In this document: positions 9,098 through 18,959 of the stretch, piece after piece
How the letters are laid out: every line of letters begins with the position of its first letter
Numbering within the stretch: the stretch's first letter is position 1
DNA from: Ferrimicrobium sp.
Lineage (GTDB): Bacteria; Actinomycetota; Acidimicrobiia; Acidimicrobiales; Acidimicrobiaceae
Assembly (NCBI GenBank): GCA_022690815.1
Contig: JALCZJ010000016.1
Span: 1-53,341 of the forward strand
Direction of reading: 5' to 3'
Length of the DNA: 53,341 bases
Made by a program: the position numbers and the translations under genes
Notes under the pieces: model-generated
Seen by the model: only the letters and a program-made list of their open reading frames with translations
Told to the model about the DNA's origin: nothing
Databases searched by the model: none

Positions 9098-10036
9098 TCA
9101 GTGAGCGCTGTCCACAAGATCTGAGGGGTCAGAGTTCGCACCACAGAAGATGATTCCCACGCGCTCGGTCCGCGAGAGGGCGACCTTGTCCGCCAAGTAG
9201 GCGGCCAACGCAGCCACACCTCCATACTCCCCAACGAGTCGGAACTCGTCCCACAAGCGGCGACGAGCCGTCACCATCTCCTCCTCGCTCACCAGAACTG
9301 ACTCCACGCCGAGCTTTGAGAGAATCTCGAAGGCGACATCGCCACAGCGGCGAGCGCCGAGCGAATCGGCGGCAACACCGGCGACATCCACATCAACTGG
9401 ACCTCCATGCTCGAGGGCTCGCCGGATCGTCGGTGCAAGCTCGGGCTCCACCGCAATCACCCGCGTCTCGGGTGGCACCGCCAATCGGACCCCCGCCACA
9501 AGGCCTCCACCGCCAGCAGCGACCATCACGACATCGATCTCGCCGACCTGCTCAAGGAACTCGACACCGGCCGTACCCTGACCGGCCACGACCTCCGCCT
9601 GATCATAGGCATGAACAAAAAGAGCACCGCTCTCAGCTTGTCGAGCGATTGCCCAGTCGTAGGCATCGCCATAACGCTGCCCTTGGACGACGACAGTCGC
9701 CCCTAACGTGCGTAAGCGTTCGAGCTTGACGGGGCTTGAGGTCTTTGGAACCACGATCTCCGCTGGGATGCCAAGTCGGTTGCTAGCATACGCGAGGGCG
9801 AGGCCAGCATTGCCCCCGGAGGCACCGATGACGCCAGCGGCACCGATGTCACCTGCCTCGCGAGCAGCCAGCACGCGGTTGAAGGCTCCCCGTGCCTTAA
9901 AGGACCCCGTCACCTGCAGAGCCTCGAGCTTGAGGATTGGCTTTCGGGGATGATCATCCCACACGATCACTGGAGTTTCGCGTACCCAGGGGCTGATCCT
10001 GCGTCGTGCATCGATAACGTCATCGGGGGTCATCAT
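9098..10036 (-). CDS. PLP-dependent serine/threonine dehydratase family protein
   Basis: Fold-type II PLP enzyme, 312 residues. The cofactor lysine is in TGSFKARGAFNR (about residue 47), the phosphate cradle in GASGGNAGLALAYA, and a Gly-rich loop VAAGGGGLVAGV follows. Length and domain content match catabolic threonine/serine dehydratases and serine racemases without the regulatory ACT domain. It would deaminate serine or threonine to a 2-keto acid, or act on a hydroxy-amino acid such as 3-hydroxyaspartate. Two adjacent ATG codons occur at the start (10036 and 10033). It converges on the lyase gene. Confidence 0.87.
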   Translation of the reverse strand: MMTPDDVIDARRRISPWVRETPVIVWDDHPRKPILKLEALQVTGSFKARGAFNRVLAAREAGDIGAAGVIGASGGNAGLALAYASNRLGIPAEIVVPKTSSPVKLERLRTLGATVVVQGQRYGDAYDWAIARQAESGALFVHAYDQAEVVAGQGTAGVEFLEQVGEIDVVMVAAGGGGLVAGVRLAVPPETRVIAVEPELAPTIRRALEHGGPVDVDVAGVAADSLGARRCGDVAFEILSKLGVESVLVSEEEMVTARRRLWDEFRLVGEYGGVAALAAYLADKVALSRTERVGIIFCGANSDPSDLVDSAH

Positions 10037-10381
10037 GCCTTCAGGCTAATGCTCCTCACCTACGGCGATTACCACGCGGCGCAATTACGTCACTTGACCA
10101 CCCGTTGAGTCTGTGAGAACGCCGAACTCCCTGTCAAAGCGTCTAGCCACACGGTGATCGTGACCACGTGCCCACAGAGTGAACGCCAATACGAGCCAGA
10201 TGCGAAGACCGACCAACAAGGGTCCGATGCCTTGGCATCTGCTGACTCGACCCGTGGGCTGGCTACCTCGAAGCATCGACCATCTCGGTTGTACCTCTCA
10301 CCATCACCAAACCAAAGCACCCTGGATACTTGAGACCAACGCGACCTCATCGGCACCGACTGCGTTGCTCGAACCAATACG
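10037..10381. other. Intergenic stretch, no gene seen
   Basis: About 345 bases between the dehydratase (upstream end) and the MFS gene stop. Open frames here run antisense or across other genes and show no family motif. It presumably contains the dehydratase promoter. Confidence 0.4.
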
Positions 10382-11653
10382 CTAACCGGTCGCCTCGTCC
10401 AACTGTGGGTGGTCGATTGCCGCAGGAAGAACGCGTCGTAAGTTAAATCCGATGAGCCCCGCCAGCATTGAGCCAACGACCACGAGGATAACCCACGACA
10501 GCGGGAAGGCGCTCGCGAGGAGAACCCCGGCAATTGGCGGGCCAATGATCGTGCCCGCCGCCCACACGGTGGAGCTGAGTGCGTTGTAGCGAGCACGCAG
10601 ATGCTCGGGCGCCAAGTCATTTGGCAACGCACCTGCCACTGGGCTTAACAATGTCTCACCCAAACCGAAGATGCCAAGTGAGAGCACTAAGGCCACATCA
10701 ACCTCGAGGCGTCCAAGCCCCGGGAGATCGGCTAGTCCCACCATCAACCAAGCCACGAACCAGAGTGCGCCCACTCCGGCCAACATGGTGCTCCTACGCC
10801 AGCGCCGAGTCAAGTGGACGACCCCAAGCTGAGCAACGACAATCACGCCGGTGTTGACGGCGAACCCAATCCCGACAATCTGGGGACTCGCGTGCACGAT
10901 CACGGTCGCATACGCAGCCCATGCCCCATCCACCATGGCGTAACCGAAGACCACGAAGAGTGCCGAGACGACGAGCCAGGCAAGAAAACCTCGATCCATT
11001 AACACCACTCGATAACCGCCCTTGGACTCTGACGAGGAGCGTGCATCGTGGGCTCGAAAACCTGGACGATTACGCAAACCGAGGCCTACGATTAGGCCAA
11101 AAACCAGCGTCGTGAGGCCATCGACGACATAGATCAGCTCAAAGCTGATCGGGTGGTGCAACGAGACGACGGAGCCGGCGATGACGGCGCCGACCCCCAA
11201 CCCGCCGTTCATGACACCAAAGCGCAAGGCGTAGCCTCTTGAACGATTACGACTCGCGAGCTGGCTTGCCACCAGGGCATTAAGCGTTGGCCATGTGACG
11301 GACTCACCCACTCCAACACTGCCCACAACGACTACCCCAAGGAGCGGCGTGTGAACCTCAGCCAAGGCGATGGTCGCAAGCCCAGAGACGATAAGGCCCC
11401 CAAATAGAAGACGACCGACCCCAAGGCGATCACCGATGCTCCCCCCAATAGCACCAGTGGCGAGCCCAGCAATCCCGGATGCTGCTACAACCAGCCCAGC
11501 AATTGGGAGGCTCATGTGCCGAATGCTGTGCAGATAGACGACGAGAAATGGGAGCGTGAGACCACTCCCAACCGATGAGACCAGCGTTCCGATGAGGACG
11601 AGGCGCCAACCGCGTCGATCCTCGAGGCCTCCGGCATCGGAGTCTGCTACCAC
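10382..11653 (-). CDS. Major facilitator superfamily transporter
   Basis: MFS permease of 423 residues with about twelve hydrophobic segments. The first half carries the family signature after TM2 (GGSIGDRLGVGRLLFGGLIVSG), and the second half begins after a charged central loop (RNRPGFRAHDARSSSESKGG). Sequence style resembles drug or sugar efflux MFS proteins. The start is a GTG at 11653. Neighbouring genes give no firm clue to the substrate. Confidence 0.85.
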   Translation of the reverse strand: MVADSDAGGLEDRRGWRLVLIGTLVSSVGSGLTLPFLVVYLHSIRHMSLPIAGLVVAASGIAGLATGAIGGSIGDRLGVGRLLFGGLIVSGLATIALAEVHTPLLGVVVVGSVGVGESVTWPTLNALVASQLASRNRSRGYALRFGVMNGGLGVGAVIAGSVVSLHHPISFELIYVVDGLTTLVFGLIVGLGLRNRPGFRAHDARSSSESKGGYRVVLMDRGFLAWLVVSALFVVFGYAMVDGAWAAYATVIVHASPQIVGIGFAVNTGVIVVAQLGVVHLTRRWRRSTMLAGVGALWFVAWLMVGLADLPGLGRLEVDVALVLSLGIFGLGETLLSPVAGALPNDLAPEHLRARYNALSSTVWAAGTIIGPPIAGVLLASAFPLSWVILVVVGSMLAGLIGFNLRRVLPAAIDHPQLDEATG

Positions 11654-12171
11654 GTCATCAGCTCACCCATCATCCACCCAAAACTCGTAGCATCTCAAAA
11701 GGCTGGCTCCGCTGTCGAACCACGATGTCCTCTGATCACAGTGTGGATCACCGCCAGCCAATGAGGCCTCTCTCAACAAAGGTTCTCGACCAAGATCCCA
11801 TCCTGGGGTCCTTGAGACCGTTCCAAACGGACATCGGTTCCATGAGGGCATCACCTCTAGCCAGTGATGCACATTCCCGCCACAACATCGTAGCGAATCT
11901 TGCCCAGCGCGACAAACATGCGCGCCATGAACTTGACATCTTTCGCTTGTACGCCACGAGGGATAGAGAAGGATAACGCATGAACGCGCCGGTAGCCTTC
12001 CTGGGCCAACCGACGATGTAATAGCCGTGTCGCGGTCAGCGCCCATCGATTCTGCCGATACCCACACAGAGACGGTGAGGCCGAGGAACCTGTTCCTAGC
12101 CCCAGTGGAACGCGATCAATGCCACCAATGAGTATGCTTACCGGTCATAGGTCTTACGAGAGGAGTGCACG
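11654..12171. other. Intergenic stretch between divergent genes
   Basis: About 518 bases between the MFS gene and the cupin gene, which diverge. It should contain both promoters. Frames that are open here have no recognisable domain, and I see no clear palindrome. Confidence 0.4.
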
Positions 12172-12456
12172 GTGCCCGACGCTGAACCAGTCGAATACAT
12201 CAACGACTCGCATACTCGGACCACCTGTTGGCACTTCGCAGACGGAGCCCAAACCCAACAACACATTCACGCCTATGACTACGTCGTCATCCCAATTACC
12301 GGGGGGACATTTCATGTTATTGATGCCTCAGGCTCATCCCATGACATGTCACAAGAGGCGGGTGTCCCGTATCAAGGGGTCAAAGGGACGGCCCACAACG
12401 TCATCAACACGAGTGGTCGTCCGGTCAGCTTTGTCGAGGTAGAGCTAAAGGATTGA
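12172..12456 (+). CDS. Small cupin-domain protein
   Basis: Single-domain cupin of 94 residues. The first conserved cupin motif appears as HIHAYDYVVIPITGG and the second as GTAHNVINTSGRPVSFVEVEL. The start is GTG with AGAGGAG a few bases upstream. Such small cupins bind metal or small ligands, and some act on nitriles or polyketides; no specific role can be given. It is monocistronic and followed by a strong hairpin. Confidence 0.7.
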   Translation: MPDAEPVEYINDSHTRTTCWHFADGAQTQQHIHAYDYVVIPITGGTFHVIDASGSSHDMSQEAGVPYQGVKGTAHNVINTSGRPVSFVEVELKD

Positions 12457-12483
12457 ACTCCGGTCAAAGAAAGCTTGTCGCAC

Positions 12484-12525
12484 GCGAGCCTGGTCCGTCC
12501 ACTTGCAGTGGGACCCTTGGCTCGC
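12484..12525. terminator. Bidirectional hairpin between convergent genes
   Basis: A nested stem: GCGAGCC (12484-12490) pairs with GGCTCGC (12519-12525), with inner pairs GGTCC/GGACC and CCACT/AGTGG around a TGC loop. It sits between the converging cupin and DUF47 genes. No T-tract follows, as is common in GC-rich actinobacteria. Confidence 0.65.
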
Positions 12526-12633
12526 CTGTCGGCGGCCATCAGCATCAGAGCATCCATGTCGCTACGGGTCAAGTGTCGCCTTTAAACAGAATGGTCTCGA
12601 CGATCAGTGACAGAGCGTCGCCAGTGACAGAGC

Positions 12634-13299
12634 TCACTCACCGCGCTTCACGAAGCTATCAGCAATCGTATTGAGTCCTTGCACCAAGTGGAGCCCAACA
12701 GCATCGAGACGATGGAGGAGTTCGCGCTCTCGCAAAAGCTCCATGGAGACCTCGCCGTCGCCGGCAAAGAGCGCCGTGATTTCATCCTCATGGATACGAC
12801 GTACCTGGTTGGCGGACCGCAGAGCTTGCCTGAGCTGTGATGACTCGGTTCCGGTGGGTTCTCCTATGGTGTTGACAACGACCTTGGCGTCGGCAATTGC
12901 CGCGCCGAGTGCCGTCACAACATGCACCAATGGTTCGGGGTCAACACCTTGGAGCAGGTCCCACTCTCGCACGAAGTCTCGGAGTTCGTCCAAGAGGTCG
13001 TCAATCGATCGTGAGAACCTATAGATATCCTCGCGATCGAGCGGTGTCACCAGCGTACGTGCAAGGGTTGTCACCAGCTCAGTCCGCAGTTGATCGCCTC
13101 GATGTTCGATGCCGGACATCGAGACCACGGCCGTTTGGTAATCGATTCGCCCCTGGAGCATCTCGAGTACCAGTGCCACGCCATCGGCATCGGCCCCAAG
13201 GTGTGCCACGAGGTTGCCAACGAGCTCCTTGGACGCCCTTGGTCCAAAGCTCTGAAGAAAGGCAATAAACCGTCGCCAAAGAGATCGCTCGGCACTCAT
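12634..13299 (-). CDS. DUF47 (PhoU-like) phosphate transport partner
   Basis: An all-helical DUF47/PhoU-like cytoplasmic protein of about 221 residues, usually encoded beside PiT phosphate transporters and thought to regulate them. The open frame reaches 13368, but ATG at 13299 (MSAERSLWRRF) is chosen because it overlaps the PiT stop by four bases (ATGA), a typical translational-coupling arrangement. Acidic helices such as LDREDIYRFSRSIDDLLDELRDF resemble the metal-binding E/D-x-x-x-D motifs of PhoU. Confidence 0.85.
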   Translation of the reverse strand: MSAERSLWRRFIAFLQSFGPRASKELVGNLVAHLGADADGVALVLEMLQGRIDYQTAVVSMSGIEHRGDQLRTELVTTLARTLVTPLDREDIYRFSRSIDDLLDELRDFVREWDLLQGVDPEPLVHVVTALGAAIADAKVVVNTIGEPTGTESSQLRQALRSANQVRRIHEDEITALFAGDGEVSMELLRERELLHRLDAVGLHLVQGLNTIADSFVKRGE

Positions 13300-14264
13300 C
13301 GAACGAATCTCACAACGAGTCCCACCATCGCCGCCGTCGCAATTGCGAGCGGCAACGTGACCAACCAAGCGACTCCAATCCTACCGATCTGTGGCCATTG
13401 GACTTGACGTGGGGCAGTTCGCACACCCACCCCCACTAACGCGGCGGTCGCCGCCTGTGTCGAAGAGATTGGATACCCCAACAACGATGAGAGTAGAACG
13501 ACGCCCGCAGCGCAGACGGTCACCGCGATGGCAGTATCTGATCGGACATGGGTGATGCGCTCTGCAACCCGGGCCGCCACCTGTCTCACAGAGAGAAGTA
13601 TCCCCGGGATAAACAGTATCGCTACTCCAATCTGACCGGCGATCGAGATTCGAACACCGTGAGCGATTCCCAAGGCGAGCGCCAGAATCGCCACCAGCTT
13701 CTCAGCATCATTGGTCCCGTAAGCGAATGACTGAAGAAGGAAACCGAACCACTCCGCCGCCTTTCGGAAGCGACGCGGCAGTTCAGGGGGACGTAACCGT
13801 TGTTCGATATCGGTCACGACATAGGCAACCAACGCCGCGGACAGTGGTGCGACAACGCCAGCCAACAGGACCGCAACCACCACGCCCCAGTGAACCGGTA
13901 AGGCGAAGCCGATGCCAGCACCTACGATCGAGCCAGTGATTGCCAAGGTGACACTGGTGGGGAGTCCACGATGGCTCAGCCCGAACACGATGATCAACGC
14001 ACAGGCAATTGCGACAATAAAGGCCAGCTCACCGCCGGCCTTCTCGAAAGCTACGAGGCCGCGGGCTACGGTCGAGGCGACAGCCGTCCCAACGATCATC
14101 GGACCAACGGCGACAAAGAAGGCCAGTACGATCACCGCTCGAAGTGGTGCGATGGTCGTCGTTCTTGTGTTCAACGCGACGAGTGTGGCTCCGTCGTTAG
14201 AACCACTGACCAACGCTGTGGCTAAGGCGAGGGCGACCAGCACTATCACCGCCACTACGCCCAT
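13296..14264 (-). CDS. pit: Low-affinity inorganic phosphate transporter (PiT family)
   Basis: Membrane transporter of 322 residues with about ten hydrophobic segments. The PiT duplicated motif is visible as GSNDGATLVA near the N-terminus and AYGTNDAEKLVAILALALG in the second half. It imports phosphate, probably as a metal-phosphate complex or with H+ or Na+. It is translationally coupled to the DUF47 gene. The start has AGAGGTGG upstream. Confidence 0.92.
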   Translation of the reverse strand: MGVVAVIVLVALALATALVSGSNDGATLVALNTRTTTIAPLRAVIVLAFFVAVGPMIVGTAVASTVARGLVAFEKAGGELAFIVAIACALIIVFGLSHRGLPTSVTLAITGSIVGAGIGFALPVHWGVVVAVLLAGVVAPLSAALVAYVVTDIEQRLRPPELPRRFRKAAEWFGFLLQSFAYGTNDAEKLVAILALALGIAHGVRISIAGQIGVAILFIPGILLSVRQVAARVAERITHVRSDTAIAVTVCAAGVVLLSSLLGYPISSTQAATAALVGVGVRTAPRQVQWPQIGRIGVAWLVTLPLAIATAAMVGLVVRFVR

Positions 14265-14648
14265 CGGCCACCTCTCAATCGGGCCAGTCCGCTACTGCAC
14301 ATGCGGGGGCTGGCTACAACAATCTTAGGTATCCTTGTGAAGCTCCCCAACCACGCCAAGACATGCCACGACAAGGAGGTCCAAGCTCCCCTGGTGCCAA
14401 TCACAACCTACGACGCCAAAGAACCCATATCGACAGTCAACGGATTCTGACTCATGATGCTGTCACCGATCATGTGGCCTCACCACAAGTCCCTAGACCC
14501 GACGCACCCAACAATACCCGATCAGGAATTCCTACCACCCCGACATGTGACCGCCCACTGACCAGGGCTCACCGGAACTGACCCAAGACCAGGCCACTCA
14601 AGACCAGGCCACCCAACATCGGTGTGCACCAAGGTGCTTCCTCACAGT
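14265..14648. other. Intergenic stretch with a short tandem repeat
   Basis: No gene seen. A 15-base unit CAAGACCAGGCCACY is tandemly duplicated at 14584-14613. The region should hold the PiT promoter. Confidence 0.45.
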
Positions 14649-15587
14649 CTATGACGACGCTATCGGCCGTTCACTTTTAAGATCGGACATGTAGGTCGAC
14701 AGCGAAATCACACCGGTCGATGGCGCACTCACCGGCGCAAACGACGCACCGTAGTGCCCAAAGTCAAGATGAAGCACCAATGTAAACGCGACGTTGGGCG
14801 GCGTCCCCTGGGTAGTTATCGAAAGATCGACGCTAAATGAGACCTGTCGAACGTGCCCGTGCGAGCCTATCCATATCTTTGCAATCGCTGGACTATCGAC
14901 GTTGAGCGCAGCCAAGTTACGGAGAAGAGCCTTATCTGAGCTGTGCGCACTCAGGCCAGCGAGCTCTTTTTCGATGTTGACGCTGCCCTGGTACTCCGTG
15001 GTCTCGTGCCCACCGATCATCGCAGTACCAACAGATTGCACACCAGCGACACCCTTGCCAAGCAGGAGTTGCAGCATGGCCGTCGGATTGGCCGTCTGGG
15101 CGGTCGTAGACGATGTAATCGACGAGCTACTAGACGCCACTGCCGGATACTGGACCCAGCTGGCATTTCCCAGCGTCGTAAACCCGCGTTCGTTGGCTGG
15201 AATCTGTTGATACATTGTTCCGTCAATAATTCGATATCGAAGAACCTCCGGTGTAGCGACACCTGGAACCGATGTGCGTTCCACCAACACGCCACTCGGC
15301 TTCGTGTTCGGGTTTTGCAGATAGCTATACCCCGAGAGCGTCGCGGTCGTCGACTCCCCGTTCGCCTGGGCCTGCACATAACCTGTGAGCGATAGCGACT
15401 TTTGCTTCTGAGCCAGGTGATATGCGGTCAACAACACCGATCTGGAGTTGGACTGCGACGCAGAGGATACCCGTGAGGACGACTGCACCTTGGAGGAGCT
15501 CGATTGAGATCCACACGCAGCTAATATCGCACCCGAGATCGAAAGCGCGAGTACAACCCGCCCGGTCTGCATGGCGTACTTTTTCAT
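14649..15587 (-). CDS. Secreted lipoprotein, LppX/LprG-like
   Basis: A lipoprotein precursor of 312 residues with signal peptide and lipobox ILAAC, the acylated cysteine being residue 25, followed by a Ser/Gln-rich linker. The mature part has the pattern of the LppX/LprAFG or DUF6612-type beta-sheet lipoproteins (repeated edge strands such as GYSYLQNPNTKPSGVLVERT, and HGHVRQVSFSVDLSI). Members bind or shuttle lipids at the cell surface, but this assignment is by overall pattern only. It is monocistronic. Confidence 0.65.
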   Translation of the reverse strand: MKKYAMQTGRVVLALSISGAILAACGSQSSSSKVQSSSRVSSASQSNSRSVLLTAYHLAQKQKSLSLTGYVQAQANGESTTATLSGYSYLQNPNTKPSGVLVERTSVPGVATPEVLRYRIIDGTMYQQIPANERGFTTLGNASWVQYPAVASSSSSITSSTTAQTANPTAMLQLLLGKGVAGVQSVGTAMIGGHETTEYQGSVNIEKELAGLSAHSSDKALLRNLAALNVDSPAIAKIWIGSHGHVRQVSFSVDLSITTQGTPPNVAFTLVLHLDFGHYGASFAPVSAPSTGVISLSTYMSDLKSERPIASS

Positions 15588-16205
15588 GATGAGCCCCTTT
15601 GTCCGCTACGTCAAGTCTAGATCATCTATGTAAAATGTCAAGTCTCCTTGTCGCGATCTAGAAAACTCACCAACAATCACAACTTCACGGGTTCTCACCC
15701 TGGCAACCTGCGAGCATCTATCGATAGCGCAGCTAGCTCGATCAACGGCCTCAGGATGGCTGCACGCTCGGGAGGGACCAGGACAATGCGTTCACACCCA
15801 AATACCTCCACTTACGTGATCGGCCGATCGGTGGGCGACCAGCCCAACACGACGTGGAGCCAACTGATGGATCTCGCGCTCCCAGGTCGTGACCTGACGG
15901 CTACGTGACGCCACCGGTCGAGATCGGCACTCCAAGATCTCTCTGGCGCGCCAACAACAGGTCATCGCCCAAGGGACCCGCCATCAACGCCGTAGACTCG
16001 ACATACACGTACCCACTCTGTTGGTTGACGCATCCATAACACAGGCCCTGCATCGTCGTAGCGATACGAGGGACAGTTCTCCTGACCACTTGCAATCGTC
16101 CATCAGAAATTGAGCACCAACGGCCATCGAGACCAACCGCCGCCAATGCGTGTCACAAACCAGCCAGCCAGCCAGCCAGCCATCCGACAAGCATGGTAGC
16201 TCGAG
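15588..16205. other. Intergenic stretch with CAGC microsatellite
   Basis: About 618 bases without a convincing gene. A CAGC tetranucleotide is repeated five times at about 16161-16180. Open frames lack family motifs. Confidence 0.45.
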
Positions 16206-17048
16206 TTAGGCCTGCGGAGGCGCTGAGCGCGGGGTCAACACATAGACATCCTCACGACGATCGGCAAGGAGGTCGTTGTTCTCGTTTATCAACTTCGCCC
16301 GTGAGCGCAGCGGGTCAATCTCGGCGATTACCACACCGGGTCTGCTCGGCTCCAATGGTGGCACCACCGGGAAACCCTCTGGGCCGAGGATCGTCGAAAA
16401 CCCCACCCAATCGACCCCACGCTCCTCGCCACAGCGGTCGGCAAGTGCGATCCAGATTCCATTGGTTGCGGCGTTCGCCTGGGCCTTGACGAACTCAATC
16501 GGACGTTCACCTTCTGGGATAGCGCTCGCCGGCCAGTTCGTGGGTACCACAAGCAGGTCGACACCGTCTAGCGCCAGCAGCCGAATCAGCTCTGGGAATT
16601 CTAGGTCGTAGCAGATGGCGAGGCCGATCCGCACTCCACTGATCTCAATCACCGGGGAGCGCTGATCACCGGGGAGAAATACCTCACGTTCGCGATCCCA
16701 CAGGTGTAGTTTTCGGTACACGACACGAAGACCATCGGGTCCGACGAGAGCAGCTGAGTTATAGAGCATTCCATTGGCGCCGAGCTCACACCATCCACCC
16801 ACGATGACCACGTCTCGCTCATTGGCCAACGACACCCAAGCAGCAATCGTTGGACTCCCGGAGAGCGTACTCGCCAGTGAACGCGCCTCTGCACGCGAGG
16901 CAAAGACATAGCCGCTGTCGCTCAGCTCTGGCAGCACCACAAGATCGGCACCCTCGTCACAGGCCCTGCTCACCGCGTCGATGCCCGCGGCCCGGTTGGC
17001 TTCGAGGTCACCAACCGTCACCTCCACTTGACAGACTGCCACTCGCAT
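16206..17048 (-). CDS. Nitrilase-superfamily carbon-nitrogen hydrolase
   Basis: Cytoplasmic C-N hydrolase of 280 residues. The Glu-Lys-Cys triad is visible as LVVLPELSDSGYVF (Glu), YRKLHLWDRE (Lys) and LAICYDLEFPEL (Cys). The frame extends upstream to 17198, but ATG at 17048 (MRVAVCQVEV) is the family start and has an AGGTG sequence upstream. It belongs to the amidase/N-carbamoylase-like branch rather than the true nitrilases. The substrate is unknown, but omega-amides or N-carbamoyl compounds are plausible. Confidence 0.88.
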   Translation of the reverse strand: MRVAVCQVEVTVGDLEANRAAGIDAVSRACDEGADLVVLPELSDSGYVFASRAEARSLASTLSGSPTIAAWVSLANERDVVIVGGWCELGANGMLYNSAALVGPDGLRVVYRKLHLWDREREVFLPGDQRSPVIEISGVRIGLAICYDLEFPELIRLLALDGVDLLVVPTNWPASAIPEGERPIEFVKAQANAATNGIWIALADRCGEERGVDWVGFSTILGPEGFPVVPPLEPSRPGVVIAEIDPLRSRAKLINENNDLLADRREDVYVLTPRSAPPQA

Positions 17049-18209
17049 GATCTTCACCTCGATTACGACATTTGCTAGCGAGAAAGGGGCGATCGAGTAC
17101 AGTGATCCCCCCTTGAACTGGAGCCTAGACCACCATGGTTGCCACACCAACAGGCCGTGCTGGTTCGCCATAAGCCACCGTATCACCAAACGCGACACGT
17201 GAACCGGTACCTCACGTCGTACCTCTTGGCCATCTACGCCAACTACAACGAATCAGTCTGGAGGAGGCCCCTGTCGTCAGCTCGCTGGCGATCCCGCACA
17301 CATCACAGAGCGCTGCCAGTCCAAAGAAGACGGTACGAAACCCACAAAGATTGCGATGGACCTGATCGACCCGCTGCCATTCTCAGGTATCACAATCACA
17401 AGGTCATGGACGAACTCAACAAAGCGCGGCCAGGCATCTTGTCGACGGGCAGTGATGGTGGTACAAGCACTGTTGTAGTCGAATTCAAGTGCTCCGGTGC
17501 GCGCCAGACTCTTCATCATGCATCCTGCCAATGCTGACGCCAAGAGGTCAACAGCCCCAAGAAGCGGTCCGCCAAGGGGACCTCTGAAGAACCGGCATCC
17601 CATGATTCACGGAAGTCAAGGTAGGTGTTGGCAAACGCGACGCGATCACGACCACGATGGTCAGCCTTGGATTGGACGACAGGGGCTTGGACGACAGGAG
17701 CTATCGCATCATTGGCCACAGCTACTGCCCATACCGTTCATCACAACAGTCCGAGCCACCCTCGATCCTGCCATCACCCACGCAGTCGTGATTCGGCCTG
17801 TCCGCTCTCGGGCGAACTCGATCCATAACGCCATAGCTTCCTCTCAAGAAGAGAGGGGCCAAAGGGATTGGGAGGAGCATAATCCGAGCCATCGACGCGA
17901 ATCCTCCTGCTCTGTGCGCCCCAACGAGCGACCTCAACGATCCTCAACACCTCGGCCTCTGCGCGACATGCGGCCACTCTCGGAATCTTTAGCCTGAACC
18001 TTCAGGTTGATGATGTCCACTTAAGCGGCCCCAGGTCGTCCACGCCGCTCGGGCGAGTTTCGGTCCTGTTGGTCAATGCCTATCTGACAGCCTGCCTACA
18101 CGAGACCCCCTCACCCATCACACCCGAACACTGGACAAGATGCAGACAATCACGAGTTTTCTACCGCCACTGGGCCCTGCCCGGGTGTCGAGTCCACCCC
18201 ACACAACTG
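17049..18209. other. Long stretch without recognisable genes
   Basis: About 1.16 kb. Several frames are open for 60-170 codons on both strands, but none has a recognisable domain, a clear ribosome binding site or a consistent coding pattern. A short direct repeat TTGGACGACAGG occurs near 17671-17698. It may be eroded genes. Confidence 0.4.
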
Positions 18210-18959
18210 TTACTGCATCGATTCCCAGAGGTCCGGATGAGCAATCGACGAGTTCAGCCGACGCTGGCGCGCACGCCAGTCTGGCATTGCACCATCGAGA
18301 ATTTGTTTAAATCTGGGGCCGTGACCATGCTCAATCAGATGGGCGAGCTCGTGGACGATAACGTGTTCAAGACTTTCAGGATCCTTCTTTGCAAGCTCAA
18401 GGCTTAACCAGATTTTCCCGGTGGTGGTGTTGCACGAACCCCACCGAGTCTTCATGCGCCGCACCCCCCACGCCGTGGGACAAGCACCAACAATCGGGTG
18501 CCAGATGTTGATGATCGGCGGGATCGCTCGAACTAGTTCGCGTCGATACCAACTCTCGAGCAAGCCGCGAGTGCGTTCGGGGCTTGTCTTCATGGGCACC
18601 TGCAGGATCAGCCGGTCTCCTTCGAGTCTGATCTTCGCAGGACCAATGCCGTCGAGGACAACGAGTTCGTGCCGTTTACCCCAGACATAGTGTGGCTCGC
18701 CCGTCACCATGTCGGCCTTCGCGAGAACGGCAATCTCGTGCAACCGGTTCTGATGGGCGCGAATCCAATCAAGACGTTCATAAACCCGACCGATGACGAA
18801 CTCGAGATCGACTCCGAGTGGGACGGAGACCCGAACGTGGCCCTCAGGTGGGCTTACGGTAAGACGAATTCGTTTGATCGGTTTGAAGACAAGCTCGACG
18901 TCGATGCCATCGACGTCGACGATCAGTCCCCTGACAGTCTCCCTCGTTGCTCTGTCCAC
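18210..18959 (-). CDS. YgjP-type zinc metallopeptidase (DUF45)
   Basis: Putative metal-dependent hydrolase of 249 residues, YgjP/WLM family. The zinc motif HELAHLIEHGHGPRF (about residues 208-222) and upstream TRWGSCNTTTGKIWLS are the two signature segments. The start is GTG at 18959; its upstream context is weak, so a later start is possible. Family members are uncharacterised proteases or hydrolases sometimes associated with restriction systems, but no such partner is present here. Confidence 0.88.
   Translation of the reverse strand: MDRATRETVRGLIVDVDGIDVELVFKPIKRIRLTVSPPEGHVRVSVPLGVDLEFVIGRVYERLDWIRAHQNRLHEIAVLAKADMVTGEPHYVWGKRHELVVLDGIGPAKIRLEGDRLILQVPMKTSPERTRGLLESWYRRELVRAIPPIINIWHPIVGACPTAWGVRRMKTRWGSCNTTTGKIWLSLELAKKDPESLEHVIVHELAHLIEHGHGPRFKQILDGAMPDWRARQRRLNSSIAHPDLWESMQ

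Noticed and set aside
16161-16180. CAGC tandem repeats
   Set aside because: Simple microsatellite in a gene-free stretch, no link to a gene start for phase variation.
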